The notes under the pieces: model-generated
Told to the model about the DNA's origin: nothing
The model's input: only the letters and a program-made list of their open reading frames with translations
Databases searched by the model: none
Shown here: piece after piece, positions 49,409 to 59,733 of the stretch
How the letters are laid out: every line of letters starts with the position of its first letter
Position numbering within the stretch: the stretch's first letter is position 1
Made by a program: the position numbers and the translations under genes
Source of the DNA: an uncultured Prevotellaceae bacterium
GTDB lineage: Bacteria > Bacteroidota > Bacteroidia > Bacteroidales > Bacteroidaceae
Reading direction: 5' to 3'
Assembly (NCBI GenBank): GCA_902769705.1
Contig: CACXPX010000009.1
Span: 31,060 to 95,059, forward strand
DNA length: 64,000 nt

Positions 49409-52400
49409 CTAAATCCCACGAAGGACTTTAACAGCCTCTTCCACTGACGGCACTTTCAAGACGTGCATCAGGCGGCGGCCCTTTACCTCGCGAAGCTCGC
49501 AACGTCGGAGTTCGTGGGTGGCATAGGCAATAACTCTTCCGAAGACTGGACTTTGATAGTAAGGACTGTTGGCATTGCTCACGAACTGCATGATCATGCG
49601 GCCTTGGCGCAAGATGATTTTCTCACAACCCAACCGTTTCCCTAACCGTCGCAATGCCACCACTTGCATCAATTCCTCACCTTCAAGAGGCACAGCGCCA
49701 AAACGGTCGACAAGTCGCTGACGATAAGCAGATAGTTCGCGGTCGTCGGTGATGTTATCGAGTTCCCGATAGAGCAACATGCGCTCTGTGGAACCTGGCA
49801 CATAGGTGTCGGGGAAATACATTTCGAGGTCGCTCTCTACGGCGCAATCTTCCACAAACTCATCGCCTGTAACCTCGCGTCCTTGTGCCATCTCATCAGC
49901 ATAGATGTCGTGGAACTCATCGTTCTTGAGTTCTGTGACAGCTTGATTCAATATTTTCTGATAGGTTTCATAGCCCAAATCCTCCATGAATCCGCTCTGC
50001 TCGGCTCCCAACAGATTACCTGCGCCACGAATATCAAGGTCTTGCATCGCCAAATTGAAACCACTACCCAACTCTGAGAAGTTCTCCAATGCCTCCAGAC
50101 GGCGACGTGCTTCGGGAGTGAGCACGCTCTTGGGCGGTGCTAACAGATAGCAAAAAGCCTTTCGGTTGGAACGTCCCACACGACCACGCATCTGATGGAG
50201 GTCGGAGAGTCCAAAGCGATGCGCATCGTTGATGATGATGGTGTTGGCATTAGGAATGTCGATACCATTTTCGACGATGGTGGTGGAAAGCAACACATCG
50301 TAGTCGTAGTTGATGAATCCCATTACGATTTTCTCCAATTCCTCAGGCTTCATCTGCCCGTGACCGATAGCGATGCGGCAATCGGGGATATGCTTCAAAA
50401 TCAGCTGCTGGATTTCCGACAGATTCGAAATGCGGTCGTTGACAAAAAACACTTGCCCGTTGCGCGACATCTCGAAGTTGATTGCGTCGGTGATGAGTTC
50501 GCTGCCATAAGTACCCAACTCGGTATAAATAGGATGGCGGTTAGGCGGCGGAGTGCGAATGATGCTCATGTCGCGGGCGCCCATCAGAGAGAACTGCAAT
50601 GTGCGAGGGATGGGTGTTGCCGACATCGTGAGCGTGTCCACATTCGACTTCATCTGACGCAGTTTCTCCTTTGTTGAGACACCGAACTTCTGCTCCTCGT
50701 CGATGATGAGAAGTCCCAAGTCTTTCCATTTCACATTCTTACCAATCAACTTATGCGTACCGATAAGGATGTCAATCTTGCCTGCCTCCAAGTCGTCGAG
50801 CACCTCGCGCGTCTTCTTGGCACTACGTGCTCGCGAAAGATACTCCACTCGCACAGGCATACCATTCAGCCTACTGCTAAAGGTTTGAAAATGCTGGAAT
50901 GCGAGCACCGTTGTCGGCACAAGCACTGCTACCTGCTTGGAATCGCAAGCAGCCTTGAAAGCAGCACGCACGGCGACTTCGGTCTTTCCAAATCCCACAT
51001 CGCCACACACGAGACGATCCATTGGACGGGACGACTCCATATCTGCCTTCACGTCCTGTGTAGCTTTCAACTGGTCGGGAGTGTCTTCGTATAGGAAAGA
51101 AGCTTCGAGTTCATTCTGCATGAACGTATCTGCCGAGAAAACGAAACCTTTCTCATGACGGCGGCGGGCGTAAAGTTTAATAAGGTCGCGCGCGATATCT
51201 TTAATTCGTTTCTTAGTACGCTCCTTCAACCTATCCCACGCACCCGAACCAAGAATTGACAATCGTGGAGGCTCACCCGTATCACTGCGCCGGTATTTCG
51301 AGATTTTATAAAGCGAATGGATAGACACATCCACCTTGTCGTTATGCTGATAGACGATGCGGATAACTTCCTGATAGGCCTGTGTGTTGGATGAGGGTTG
51401 TTGAGAGGCGATGGGGATGCGCACCAGTCCTGCAAACTTACCAATACCGTAATCTACATGCACCAGATAGTCGCCAATCTCCAATTCCTGCAATTCTTTC
51501 ATAGTGAGGGCCATCTTACCCGCACGCGCTCCATCGCTCTTCAAATTGTACTTGTGGAAGCGGTCGAAGATTTGATGGTCCGTAAAGAAGCATGCGCGAA
51601 GGTCATTGTCTACGAATCCTTCGTGCAAAGTACGGTCAATAGGAATAAAGACCTCTCTACCCTCTTCTTCGTGAGAGAGAATCTCGTGCAGACGCTGATG
51701 CTGCTTAGGGCTGTCGGCAAGAATATATAGCTGATAGCCTTGCAGAATATAGTCGTCGATGGTTTGCTTGAGCAATTCGATGTTCTTGTGGAACAATGGT
51801 TGGGCTGAGATGGAGAAACGAAGCGTTGCCTGAGGATTTCCCTCAGCATGCTGCCCAAACTCGATACGGCGGAAAGCAGCAACATCTTGTGTGAACTGAG
51901 TGGCAGTAGACAACTGGCTGTCGCGCCGCATATCGCGAATAATCTGTTGCTGCTCCATTTCGTCTACGCCTTCCAATCGTTCGGTCAGTGCCTGCGAAGA
52001 AAAACCTTCGTTGTAGATTTGCTCAATAGTGTCATGAATATAAGCAAAATCCTTCATGACAAGGATGCTGTTCTCGGGCAAGAACTTAAGGAAAGGAATC
52101 TTTTCGGTTTGCATACCCGCCAACTCGGGTACAATCTCGATATTGGTGCGGCGGTCTTTCGAGAGTTGGTCTTGCACTTCAAACGTGCGAATAGAATCGA
52201 TTTCATCACCGAAGAAGTCGATGCGGAACGGCCATTCACACGAGAAGGAATAAACATCCAGAATGCTTCCACGCACAGCAAACTGACCTGGTTCGTAGAC
52301 ATAGTCGACCTCTTGGAAGCCAAAATCTCTCAGAGTGTGTTCAATCTCCACAACATCGACCTCCTGACCAGTAGAGAGTTTGATGATTCGCTCATCAAGA

Positions 52401-52813
52401 TTTTTCTTCGAGACAACCAACTCTGCCAACGCTTCAGGATGAGTCACGATATAAAGAGGAGAAGAATCCCCGCTCAACCTTGCCAACACCTCAGTGCGCA
52501 AGATTTCGTTTGCCGCATCACGCTGCCCGTATTTTACCGCACGCCGATACGAAGACGGGAAGAATAACACTTGCTCTTGCCCCATCACCTGAGTGAGGTC
52601 GTGGTAGAAATATCCTGCTTCGTCGGCATTCTGCAAGACAAAGAGAAGTGTGGTGTCAAGTTTCTTTGACAACGAAGCAAAGAAGACAGGTACGGCAGAA
52701 GCAAACAAACCCTCCAGGAAAACGTACCTGTTGGATTTGTTTCCCAGCGACTTCAGGAGCGCCTGCACACGAGGCGACTTCTCATAAAGCCTTTGAATAT
52801 GTTGTATTTCCAT
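49409..52813 (-). CDS. mfd: Transcription-repair coupling factor
   Basis: 1134 aa, close to E. coli Mfd (1148). Order: UvrB-like N-terminal region, CarD/RID domain ([20 protein letters not shown]), then the translocase with Walker [22 protein letters not shown] (motif II) and [15 protein letters not shown]. Motif VI and a TRG region follow ([14 protein letters not shown]), and a C-terminal UvrA-contact region. It removes stalled RNA polymerase at lesions and recruits UvrAB. Starts directly after the stop of the upstream glycosyltransferase gene. Very sure. Confidence 0.97.
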   Translation of the reverse strand: MEIQHIQRLYEKSPRVQALLKSLGNKSNRYVFLEGLFASAVPVFFASLSKKLDTTLLFVLQNADEAGYFYHDLTQVMGQEQVLFFPSSYRRAVKYGQRDAANEILRTEVLARLSGDSSPLYIVTHPEALAELVVSKKNLDERIIKLSTGQEVDVVEIEHTLRDFGFQEVDYVYEPGQFAVRGSILDVYSFSCEWPFRIDFFGDEIDSIRTFEVQDQLSKDRRTNIEIVPELAGMQTEKIPFLKFLPENSILVMKDFAYIHDTIEQIYNEGFSSQALTERLEGVDEMEQQQIIRDMRRDSQLSTATQFTQDVAAFRRIEFGQHAEGNPQATLRFSISAQPLFHKNIELLKQTIDDYILQGYQLYILADSPKQHQRLHEILSHEEEGREVFIPIDRTLHEGFVDNDLRACFFTDHQIFDRFHKYNLKSDGARAGKMALTMKELQELEIGDYLVHVDYGIGKFAGLVRIPIASQQPSSNTQAYQEVIRIVYQHNDKVDVSIHSLYKISKYRRSDTGEPPRLSILGSGAWDRLKERTKKRIKDIARDLIKLYARRRHEKGFVFSADTFMQNELEASFLYEDTPDQLKATQDVKADMESSRPMDRLVCGDVGFGKTEVAVRAAFKAACDSKQVAVLVPTTVLAFQHFQTFSSRLNGMPVRVEYLSRARSAKKTREVLDDLEAGKIDILIGTHKLIGKNVKWKDLGLLIIDEEQKFGVSTKEKLRQMKSNVDTLTMSATPIPRTLQFSLMGARDMSIIRTPPPNRHPIYTELGTYGSELITDAINFEMSRNGQVFFVNDRISNLSEIQQLILKHIPDCRIAIGHGQMKPEELEKIVMGFINYDYDVLLSTTIVENGIDIPNANTIIINDAHRFGLSDLHQMRGRVGRSNRKAFCYLLAPPKSVLTPEARRRLEALENFSELGSGFNLAMQDLDIRGAGNLLGAEQSGFMEDLGYETYQKILNQAVTELKNDEFHDIYADEMAQGREVTGDEFVEDCAVESDLEMYFPDTYVPGSTERMLLYRELDNITDDRELSAYRQRLVDRFGAVPLEGEELMQVVALRRLGKRLGCEKIILRQGRMIMQFVSNANSPYYQSPVFGRVIAYATHELRRCELREVKGRRLMHVLKVPSVEEAVKVLRGI

Positions 52814-53566
52814 TTACTCTTGTGGCATCGGAGGATACTTGCGGAACCATCCGTCCCAACGCAAACGCATCACACCGAAGAATGCTTCGCCAAATATGCC
52901 ACCCGACATCTTGCTGACACCTTCACGACGATTGACGAAGATGACCGGTACCTCCTTGATTTTGAACCCGATTTTATGGGCGGTGAACTTCATCTCAATT
53001 TGGAAACCATATCCTTTGAAGCGAATCTTGTCGAGTTCGATAGTAGCCAGCACACGCCGCTTGTAGCACTTGAATCCGGCTGTAGTGTCGTGAATCTTGA
53101 AGCCTGTAACAAAGCGCACGTATTTGGAAGCGAAATAACTCATCAGCACACGGCCAATGGGCCAGTTCACCACATTCACCCCACTAACATAGCGCGAACC
53201 GATGGCCACATCGTAGCCTTCATCGTGGCAAGCTGCATAAAGACGAGGCAAGTCGTTGGGATCGTGGCTGAAGTCAGCATCCATCTCGAAAATATAACCG
53301 TAGTCGTGAGCCAACGCCCATTTGAAACCTGTGATATAGGCTGTTCCCAATCCCAATTTTCCACTACGCTCGAGGATGAACAAACGGTCGGCAAACTCGT
53401 CAGCCATCAATTGCTTCACTATAGATGCCGTACCATCAGGAGAGCCATCATCGATGACCAAAATGTGAAAGCACTTTTCGAGTGAGAACACAGCACGAAT
53501 GATTTTTTCGATGTTCTCCTTCTCGTTATATGTGGGAATAATTACTATACTATCGCTGGGGTTCAT
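52814..53566 (-). CDS. Polyprenol monophosphomannose synthase-like glycosyltransferase (Dpm1 type, GT2)
   Basis: 250 aa, the single-domain Dpm1 type. IVIIPTYNEKENIEKII, then VIDDGSPDGT, FEMDADFSHDP and VAIGSRYVSGVN are Dpm1/Ppm1 signatures (nucleotide-sugar site and DXD). GFQIEMKFTAHKIGFKIKEVPVIF is the acceptor-side helix block. It likely transfers mannose (or another sugar) from GDP-mannose onto a polyprenyl phosphate for later glycan or protein O-glycosylation; Bacteroidetes use this kind of enzyme in protein glycosylation. No trailing membrane domain is present, so it is the soluble form. Directly upstream of mfd. Confidence 0.88.
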   Translation of the reverse strand: MNPSDSIVIIPTYNEKENIEKIIRAVFSLEKCFHILVIDDGSPDGTASIVKQLMADEFADRLFILERSGKLGLGTAYITGFKWALAHDYGYIFEMDADFSHDPNDLPRLYAACHDEGYDVAIGSRYVSGVNVVNWPIGRVLMSYFASKYVRFVTGFKIHDTTAGFKCYKRRVLATIELDKIRFKGYGFQIEMKFTAHKIGFKIKEVPVIFVNRREGVSKMSGGIFGEAFFGVMRLRWDGWFRKYPPMPQE

Positions 53567-53591
53567 ACGCTTAAAGTTTAGAAAGTGTCGG

Positions 53592-54257
53592 TTATTCGTT
53601 TGTGATAGGTGTCACTTCTGGTTCAGAAACGCTGGCTGGAGCAGAAGGTTGCGGCTCTTCAGCGGGTTGCGAAACAGGTTCTTGCGGCAGAGAAGGCTCT
53701 GCATTTTCAACAGGAGCAGCTGGTGCAGCCTGCCTCACGACTTTTGGTTTTTCCTTCTCTTCATCAGCACTCTCGTCGACTGTTGGAGCAACACTCTTGT
53801 CCAAGTCAACCACATTCTTGTTAATAGTGTTCACCCGATAGAGTTTATCCACCTTGCCTGCATGAACAGTCAAGATGATATACTTCTCGTCTTCAGTAAG
53901 TGCAGCGTTCGCAATGTTTCCGCTCTCGATGCCGCTAATGGCGATTTCCTCGAGATTGCGCGAACGAGCATTGAAACAATACATGATGCCGCTGTTGAGA
54001 TAATAGAGGTCTTGCCGCTCGTTGTCAGGGAAACGGGCCACGATGACAGTTCCCTTAGGCAACACAGATACCAAACTGTCGAAAGCCTCGATGGTGGACA
54101 AACGAGCACGAGAGCCAACACCGTTCTTCGAAAACGTGCAATACCCAACAAGCCCCAGCAACAACAGCACCACAACGATGATGGCATAGGGCGTATACTT
54201 GTGTCTTAAAAGACTACTAACGATTTGTTTAGGTTCTTTTTCTACATTTTCATCCAT
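53592..54257 (-). CDS. Membrane-anchored protein with periplasmic Pro/Ala/Glu-rich tail
   Basis: 221 aa. One membrane helix (about residues 23-41, YAIIVVVLLLLGLVGYCTF) follows a short basic cytoplasmic segment. The outside part has a beta-rich domain (about 60-150) with an EDEKYIILTVHAGKVDKLYRV segment resembling a single beta-propeller strand. A disordered Pro/Ala/Glu/Val tail follows (about 165-221). No family recognised. It is co-transcribed with plsC above and Dpm1-like below; the role is unknown. Confidence 0.6.
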   Translation of the reverse strand: MDENVEKEPKQIVSSLLRHKYTPYAIIVVVLLLLGLVGYCTFSKNGVGSRARLSTIEAFDSLVSVLPKGTVIVARFPDNERQDLYYLNSGIMYCFNARSRNLEEIAISGIESGNIANAALTEDEKYIILTVHAGKVDKLYRVNTINKNVVDLDKSVAPTVDESADEEKEKPKVVRQAAPAAPVENAEPSLPQEPVSQPAEEPQPSAPASVSEPEVTPITNE

Positions 54258-54290
54258 AATCTTATAGTTTTTTACGTTTTTACTTATTAT

Positions 54291-55049
54291 TTATTGGTCG
54301 GGGTTTTCCACATATCCTTGATATTCAGGTACCAGTCCATCCATCACCACCCGATAGCTCTCTTCGACAAGATGGCTGATATTCTCGGGACCTTTACTAA
54401 TCGACTCGATAGGCTTGTGAATGGTCAACTTCAACGGATGCCAAAACACCCAATAGATGTCACGCATGCGAGGTTTCACATCGAACGAGCCGTTGATGGT
54501 CAATGGGGCGATGGGCAATTGCAATTCGTCAGCCAACATGAACGCGCCTCGCTTGAAGCTGCCCATATGACCAGTGAACGTACGCGAGCCTTCAGGGAAT
54601 ACAACCAAAGACATACCGCCTTGCAGAGTCTTCCGAGCTTGTTCATAAGTGGCACGCACCTTGCTTGGCCCCCGTTTGTCAACAAAAATCTGATGAGAAG
54701 CCTCACACGCCTTGCCAATCAACGGATTACTGCGCAACTGACGTTTCATCATCCACTTGAAATTGCGATTCAAGAAACCGTAAATCAAGAAGATGTCGAA
54801 CGACCCTTGATGGTTGCTCACAAAGACATAGGATTGTCCTTCCTTCAGATTCTCACGTCCTTCAACCTTGACGGGAAGCAGCAGAATCTTGATGACAAAC
54901 CATCCCCAGTATTTACCAGGATAATAGCCCCAGAAATGACCGTTGCCCAACGTACATCCTATCACCACCGTCAACGCTGTGAGGATGGTGGCAAAAAGCA
55001 CGAGCGGAGCCGCTATAAACAACTGATATATGCGATATAAGTATTTCAT
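54291..55049 (-). CDS. plsC: 1-acyl-sn-glycerol-3-phosphate acyltransferase
   Basis: 252 aa with an N-terminal hydrophobic anchor. PlsC motifs are present: the catalytic NHQGSFD (HX4D form), then FVDKRGPSKVRATYEQA and the FPEGSRTFTG substrate-binding block, with PIAPLTINGSFD near the end. It makes phosphatidic acid in membrane phospholipid synthesis. Start overlaps the upstream phosphoesterase stop by 4 nt. Confidence 0.9.
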   Translation of the reverse strand: MKYLYRIYQLFIAAPLVLFATILTALTVVIGCTLGNGHFWGYYPGKYWGWFVIKILLLPVKVEGRENLKEGQSYVFVSNHQGSFDIFLIYGFLNRNFKWMMKRQLRSNPLIGKACEASHQIFVDKRGPSKVRATYEQARKTLQGGMSLVVFPEGSRTFTGHMGSFKRGAFMLADELQLPIAPLTINGSFDVKPRMRDIYWVFWHPLKLTIHKPIESISKGPENISHLVEESYRVVMDGLVPEYQGYVENPDQ

Positions 55050-56215
55050 TTCTTCTGATGTAAAGTGATGACTGCTATCTCAGGTGAAACGCCCAAGCGG
55101 ATAGGCAAAACCCCACCAATTCCACAAGAGACATACAGGAATCGACCGTCTTGCTCGTAGAGCCCATAGTCTTCAGCACAACTGATGCGCGAGACACGCA
55201 AGCCGAACAATGATATCTGACCTCCATGAGTATGTCCGCTAAGGGTGAGTTGCGCTGTACTTTCTGGAAGTATTGAGCGCCGCCAAGCGTTTGGTTCATG
55301 CTGAAGCATGATAACACAAGCGCCATCTTTCACACCCTTGACAGCTTTTGCCAAATCTGCTTTTGTGGGTGAGGGCCGTTTCCCGTCGTTCTCTGTTCCC
55401 ACAATGATGATAGAGTCGTTTCCACGGCGAATAGAGCGACGCTCGTTGAGCAGCAACGTCCATCCGAACTGCCGCTCCCTGCTCACCAGTTCACGCTCGT
55501 TAGCTGCCTCTATGGCCGGGTCCAGCTCAGTGTATTCGCTATAATCGTGGTTGCCGAGCACCGAGAATACGCCATCTTTGGCAGTCAGCGACCTCAGCAT
55601 CTCTTGAACGGGATACAACTCAGAAGGCTGGGTGTTAATCAAATCGCCCGTAAACACTATCGCGTCGGCTTGTTGCGCATTGATGCTGTCCACATCGCGT
55701 TGCAGAATCTTTTTCCATGAGCCGCTGAAAGTACCTACATGAGCATCAGAAAAATGCACGATGCGATAGCCTTCGAACGAAGCAGGGAGGTTGGATAGAT
55801 AGACATATATCCGATTGACCTTCAACTTGCGCACACCAATCGTGCTGCCATAAATCAATGCACCGATGCAATAAGCGCCAAGGAGCAAGCCTATCAGCTT
55901 TGCCCAATTCTTCTTACTATGCCTCAACCGGCACCACACGCGCCCCACTGCCGTGAACAAGGCGTAAATGGCCTTCGGAATGAAAATGATGCCAAACAAC
56001 AGCAAGAACCAATTCAACAGCGTAGGGTCATCGGGGATGAAATTGCGCTCGAAAGCCAATTGCACCGCCCATCCTATCATCAGCAAGCCCGGCAACCAAT
56101 AGACAAGCCGTTTCCACCACAACTGCTTACCGTGGCGGCGTTGGCGTCGTCTATCGAAATACAAATCGGGTAGCACGATGGCCAACATAATCAATATGAT
56201 AATCCTTGCTATCAT
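55046..56215 (-). CDS. Membrane-associated metallophosphoesterase
   Basis: 389 aa. Four hydrophobic segments occupy the first 130 residues, then a calcineurin-like domain with HFSDAHVGTFSG, VFTGDLINTQ, SVLGNHDY, MLQHEP and LSGHTHGGQISL in order, all metal ligands present. It resembles YaeI/YkoQ-type phosphoesterases that act on membrane-linked substrates; the substrate is not known. Overlaps both neighbours by 4 nt. Confidence 0.88.
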   Translation of the reverse strand: MIARIIILIMLAIVLPDLYFDRRRQRRHGKQLWWKRLVYWLPGLLMIGWAVQLAFERNFIPDDPTLLNWFLLLFGIIFIPKAIYALFTAVGRVWCRLRHSKKNWAKLIGLLLGAYCIGALIYGSTIGVRKLKVNRIYVYLSNLPASFEGYRIVHFSDAHVGTFSGSWKKILQRDVDSINAQQADAIVFTGDLINTQPSELYPVQEMLRSLTAKDGVFSVLGNHDYSEYTELDPAIEAANERELVSRERQFGWTLLLNERRSIRRGNDSIIIVGTENDGKRPSPTKADLAKAVKGVKDGACVIMLQHEPNAWRRSILPESTAQLTLSGHTHGGQISLFGLRVSRISCAEDYGLYEQDGRFLYVSCGIGGVLPIRLGVSPEIAVITLHQKK

Positions 56216-57012
56216 TTTATGAACTGTCTCATCACTTGTAAAGGCAACCCGCGCCGGCGGGCATAATCCTCCAATTGGTCTTCACCCACTTTTCCTACAT
56301 CGAAATAACGCGCCTGAGGGTGTGCCAGCATCAATCCCGACACACTCGCATGCGGCTGCATCATTCCGCTTTCGGTCAATCGGATGCCAATAGACTTCAT
56401 TCCAATCAAATCGGAAAGCAGGAAATTCAAACTCGTGTCGGGCATTGATGGATACCCCACAGCAGGTCGAATTCCTTGAAACTCCTCGCGGAGCATTTGT
56501 TCTATATCGAGATGTTCGTCAGGAGCATAGCCCCACAACGATTTCCTCACTTCTTCATGCAATCTTTCAGCCGCCGCCTCAGCCAAACGGTCGGCCATCG
56601 TTTGCGAAAGCATTCGCATATACGGGTCATCAGAGTGGCTTTTCTCCATTGCGGAGTCAACCGATGCGGCAAATACGCCCACCTGGTCGCTCACCCCTGA
56701 AGATGAAGGGCGGACAAAATCGGCCAAGCACAAACAGTGGCCTTCAGCCGATGAGGGGTGCTGCTGACGCAACATGGGCAATCTCACACCGCATACAACA
56801 ATGTCGTCGCCCTCGCTATTGGCGTCGAAGAGGCCGAACAACGCATGCACACGAATGCTGTTTCCCAATGTTTTGCACAAGTTCTCGGCTTCGTTTCTCA
56901 TTGCGAGCCTCTCGGCTTCAGGTTTTCCGCTCAATCCCCACGCATGAAAGAAATACACCCAATTGACATAGGGCATCAGTTCCAGCACGCTATATGTGAG
57001 TCTCCGAATCAT
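56212..57012 (-). CDS. Stand-alone vitamin B12-dependent methionine synthase activation domain protein
   Basis: 266 aa. Typical blocks of the MetH reactivation (C-terminal AdoMet-binding) domain: VYFFHAWGLSG, CLADFVRPSSSG, AEAAAERLHEEVRKSLWGY, QGIRPAVGYPSMPDTS (RPAxGYP AdoMet site), SGLMLAHPQARYFDVGKVG and QLEDYARRRG. This domain reductively methylates cob(II)alamin using AdoMet. As in Thermotoga, it is coded apart from the catalytic part of MetH, which lies outside the window. In a tightly packed operon with pyrC. Confidence 0.85.
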   Translation of the reverse strand: MIRRLTYSVLELMPYVNWVYFFHAWGLSGKPEAERLAMRNEAENLCKTLGNSIRVHALFGLFDANSEGDDIVVCGVRLPMLRQQHPSSAEGHCLCLADFVRPSSSGVSDQVGVFAASVDSAMEKSHSDDPYMRMLSQTMADRLAEAAAERLHEEVRKSLWGYAPDEHLDIEQMLREEFQGIRPAVGYPSMPDTSLNFLLSDLIGMKSIGIRLTESGMMQPHASVSGLMLAHPQARYFDVGKVGEDQLEDYARRRGLPLQVMRQFIK

Positions 57013-58352
57013 CTGAACGCTACCTCCTCGCCTCGATAGTCGTTGTCGAAAATGCCGTCATTATAGATGATGCGGCCATTGCAAACAGTTTGCCTCACCC
57101 GCCATCTGAAGGAATGCCCCAGCAGAGGGCTCCACTTGCATTTGCTTTGTATCTTATCTTCAGTCAACGTCCAAGGTTCACCACTCGACACAATGGCCAA
57201 ATCGGCCTTGTACCCCTTGCGAATGAATCCACGCTCGCGAACGCCGAACAACACCGCAGGATGATGACACATCAGCTCCACCATCCGCTCAAGGCTCAAC
57301 ACGCCTTCATCGGTGAGTTCGAGCATCGTGGGCAACGAAAACTGAATCATCGGCATTCCTGACACCGCTTTAGCACATCCGCCCTGTTTCTGCTGCAGCA
57401 AATGAGGAGCGTGGTCGGTTCCGATAGTAGTTATCCGCCCCTCAGCCAACGCTTGCCGCAATGCATCGCGGTCGTTCTCCGACTTGATGGCGGGATTGCA
57501 CTTGATGAGCGCGCCCTTCGTGGCATAATCCTTGTTGGAGAAGAGCAGATGGGCAACTGTCGCTTCAGCTGTGATGCTTGGAAGTACGGAAGCAGAGGGC
57601 TCAAAGAGTTCGAGTTCTTTTGCCGTTGAGACATGAGCCACATGCAATCGTGTTCCATACGTTCGAGCCAACCCAGTAGCCAATGCCGACGACTCATAAC
57701 ACGCCTCTTCCGAGCGAATCAGGGGGTGGAGCATCACGTCAGGGTCGTCGCCATATTCCTTCTTCATCAGCGCCATATTGCGGTTGATGATTTCGGTATC
57801 CTCGCAATGAGCCATGATGGGCAGACCGAGTTGGGCAGCCGACTCGAAAATCTTCAGCAACGAGCCATATTTGTCAACAAGCATGTTGCCCGTGCTCGAA
57901 CCCATGAAGAGCTTGATGCCCGGAATGCGCTGGCGGTCGAGTTGGGGGAAAACGTCAACATTGTCGTTTGTGGCCCCAAAGAAGAAGCTGTAGTTCACAT
58001 GGCTGCTCTTCCTTCCCCTTTCGAATTTGTCGTGAAGCGCCTCGAGCGAGGTTGTTTGCGGAACAGTGTTCGGCATATCGAAAAAGCTGGTCACACCTCC
58101 GAATGCAGCAGCACGGCTCTCGCTTTCTATATCAGCCTTTTCGGTCAGTCCGGGCTCACGGAAATGCACATGCGAGTCGATGACTCCAGGCAAAACGAAA
58201 CACCCCGTAGCATCGATTCGTTCATCGCAATTGCTACGGGGAGAAACGGAGTCTTCCACCACCTCGGAAATATGTCCGTTGTCTATGACAATCGAACCCT
58301 TGAAGGTCCGGTTCTCGTTAACAATGGTTCCATTTTCTATGATCAGCTTCAT
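57009..58352 (-). CDS. pyrC: Dihydroorotase
   Basis: 447 aa from Met 58352 (MKLIIENGTIVNENRTF); the more distal Met 58382 is less likely. Zinc-site motifs are VIDSHVHFREPG, SRAAAFGGVTSF, IMAHCEDTE, LHVAHVSTAKE and TIGTDHAPH with its terminal Asp. It converts carbamoyl-aspartate to dihydroorotate in pyrimidine synthesis (allantoinase-like type I fold). Overlaps the following methionine-synthase activation gene by 4 nt and lies 34 nt after the DUF4369 lipoprotein gene. Confident. Confidence 0.94.
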   Translation of the reverse strand: MKLIIENGTIVNENRTFKGSIVIDNGHISEVVEDSVSPRSNCDERIDATGCFVLPGVIDSHVHFREPGLTEKADIESESRAAAFGGVTSFFDMPNTVPQTTSLEALHDKFERGRKSSHVNYSFFFGATNDNVDVFPQLDRQRIPGIKLFMGSSTGNMLVDKYGSLLKIFESAAQLGLPIMAHCEDTEIINRNMALMKKEYGDDPDVMLHPLIRSEEACYESSALATGLARTYGTRLHVAHVSTAKELELFEPSASVLPSITAEATVAHLLFSNKDYATKGALIKCNPAIKSENDRDALRQALAEGRITTIGTDHAPHLLQQKQGGCAKAVSGMPMIQFSLPTMLELTDEGVLSLERMVELMCHHPAVLFGVRERGFIRKGYKADLAIVSSGEPWTLTEDKIQSKCKWSPLLGHSFRWRVRQTVCNGRIIYNDGIFDNDYRGEEVAFR

Positions 58353-58386
58353 GGGTTGGTTGGGAAAACTATTGGGAAACACTATC

Positions 58387-59187
58387 CTACTCCACCTCTT
58401 CGGCAGAAAGCGCAGGATTAGCCAACTCGTTGGGTGTGGCAGGGTCGGCAGGAAGCACGTTTGCCGGAACAGGTTGCGTCATGGGAGCCTCCTTCATTCC
58501 GTTCATGATTTGCTCGTTTTCCTGTGCTTTTGTATAGTAGTCTTTCACATAGGGGTCGTTCTTGAAATGGTCGGTAGCCTTGCTCATGATGTCTTCAATC
58601 CAGGGTGTGAGCTCCGGATAGGGGTTGGAAATGGTCACCATGAAGAATACGCCGGGACCCAGCACATTGTCGAAATTCTCGGTAACAAACGTGGTCACGA
58701 GGCTGTCTTCCACTTCTGAAATGCGCATAGCCTCTTCGTTGAGCTGCTGGGTAACCACTTCCATATCGCTACCATCCATGATGGCTTGGTCGTGCTTGTG
58801 GATGAGCTCCAACTGCTGGTTCTGCAACTGGTTCCACTTGTTGAAGAATCTGAACAGCTCGTCGTTCAGGGGCGTACCGCTGACGGTTTGCTGAGTGTTG
58901 TTGAGTTTGATGGAAATATCTCCGCTCTCGAGCACCAGAGGCATCACATTTTTATCGTCCATGAAGATATTGGCCATGCGAACCGAGTCGAACGTTCCGG
59001 CAAAATGGAACTGTCCGTGCACGACGTCGCACGAGTCGATGTTCTTGAAATCGTTATCTTTCAAGATTTTCAAATATAGCATTCTTCCGTCAAGGTCCGA
59101 GACGTTTGACGTACCCTGAATGTTATACGAATTCACACATGACGTGAATGCCAGGAGAGATAAAAATGCGTATAAGACCTTGTTCAT
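58387..59187 (-). CDS. DUF4369-type lipoprotein
   Basis: 266 aa. Lipobox FTSC (mature Cys near residue 17). The N-terminal half (YNIQGTSNVSDLDGRMLYLK, then PLVLESGDISIKLNN) is a beta-sandwich of the DUF4369 type often found before thioredoxin-like domains. The C-terminal part is helical and ends in an Ala/Pro/Glu tail. No CXXC redox motif is present, so it is not the disulfide-exchange form. Leads the pyrC operon. Confidence 0.75.
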   Translation of the reverse strand: MNKVLYAFLSLLAFTSCVNSYNIQGTSNVSDLDGRMLYLKILKDNDFKNIDSCDVVHGQFHFAGTFDSVRMANIFMDDKNVMPLVLESGDISIKLNNTQQTVSGTPLNDELFRFFNKWNQLQNQQLELIHKHDQAIMDGSDMEVVTQQLNEEAMRISEVEDSLVTTFVTENFDNVLGPGVFFMVTISNPYPELTPWIEDIMSKATDHFKNDPYVKDYYTKAQENEQIMNGMKEAPMTQPVPANVLPADPATPNELANPALSAEEVE

Positions 59188-59226
59188 ATAGATCGTTTTC
59201 TTGTTCTTATTGCCAATTCTTTATGC

Positions 59227-59234
59227 CAAAGGTA
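59227..59234 (-). promoter_or_regulatory. -7 box of the pyrC operon
   Basis: The complement of 59227-59234 is TACCTTTG, about 40 nt upstream of the DUF4369 start. No clear -33 element. Confidence 0.5.
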
Positions 59235-59310
59235 ATATCTATTATCGAAGTATAAAAAAAATTTCAAGCAATTTAAACAAATCGTGCTTCTTTTAGTACT
59301 TTTTTTCTTT

Positions 59311-59733
59311 TCAAGCCTCTTTCTGCAGCTCCGAAGAGATGCGATGAGTGGTGTAGACCTCCAAAATGGCAGCCACAAGCAACAGCACCACCCACTTGTT
59401 GTAAACGAACTGGATGTAGTTGTAATATCCGTCGCCCGAGCTGTTGCGGAACAGGGGCAAAAGGAAGTGATAGACGGTGTCTACCATCAGGATTCCAGAC
59501 AAGAGGAAGAGGATGTTGGCCAACGACATAATGCGGCGCAGACGGCGTATGGCAATGTTGCGCCCTTCGTAGGTTTGCATCGACTGCATGAGGGTGAACA
59601 TCACGGCACCCACCAAGAACACCCAACACGCCACATGCTGCATGAAACCAGTCACGAAGCATCCTGCTCCGACAACCATCAGCGCACCTCCCACCAAGAA
59701 GGCTGCGCTCTGCCATCTATTGAGCTGTTTCAT
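59311..59733 (-). CDS. Four-helix integral membrane protein of unknown function
   Basis: 140 aa from Met 59733 (MKQLNRWQSAAFLVGGALMV); an upstream Met (59772) would add a Cys/His-rich, non-family 13 residues. Four hydrophobic segments, at about 10-30, 35-53, 72-90 and 108-126. No recognised family motif; similar small membrane proteins follow the FtsB-like gene in related genomes. Its first codons overlap the end of that gene by 17 nt, so translation is likely coupled. Confidence 0.65.
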   Translation of the reverse strand: MKQLNRWQSAAFLVGGALMVVGAGCFVTGFMQHVACWVFLVGAVMFTLMQSMQTYEGRNIAIRRLRRIMSLANILFLLSGILMVDTVYHFLLPLFRNSSGDGYYNYIQFVYNKWVVLLLVAAILEVYTTHRISSELQKEA

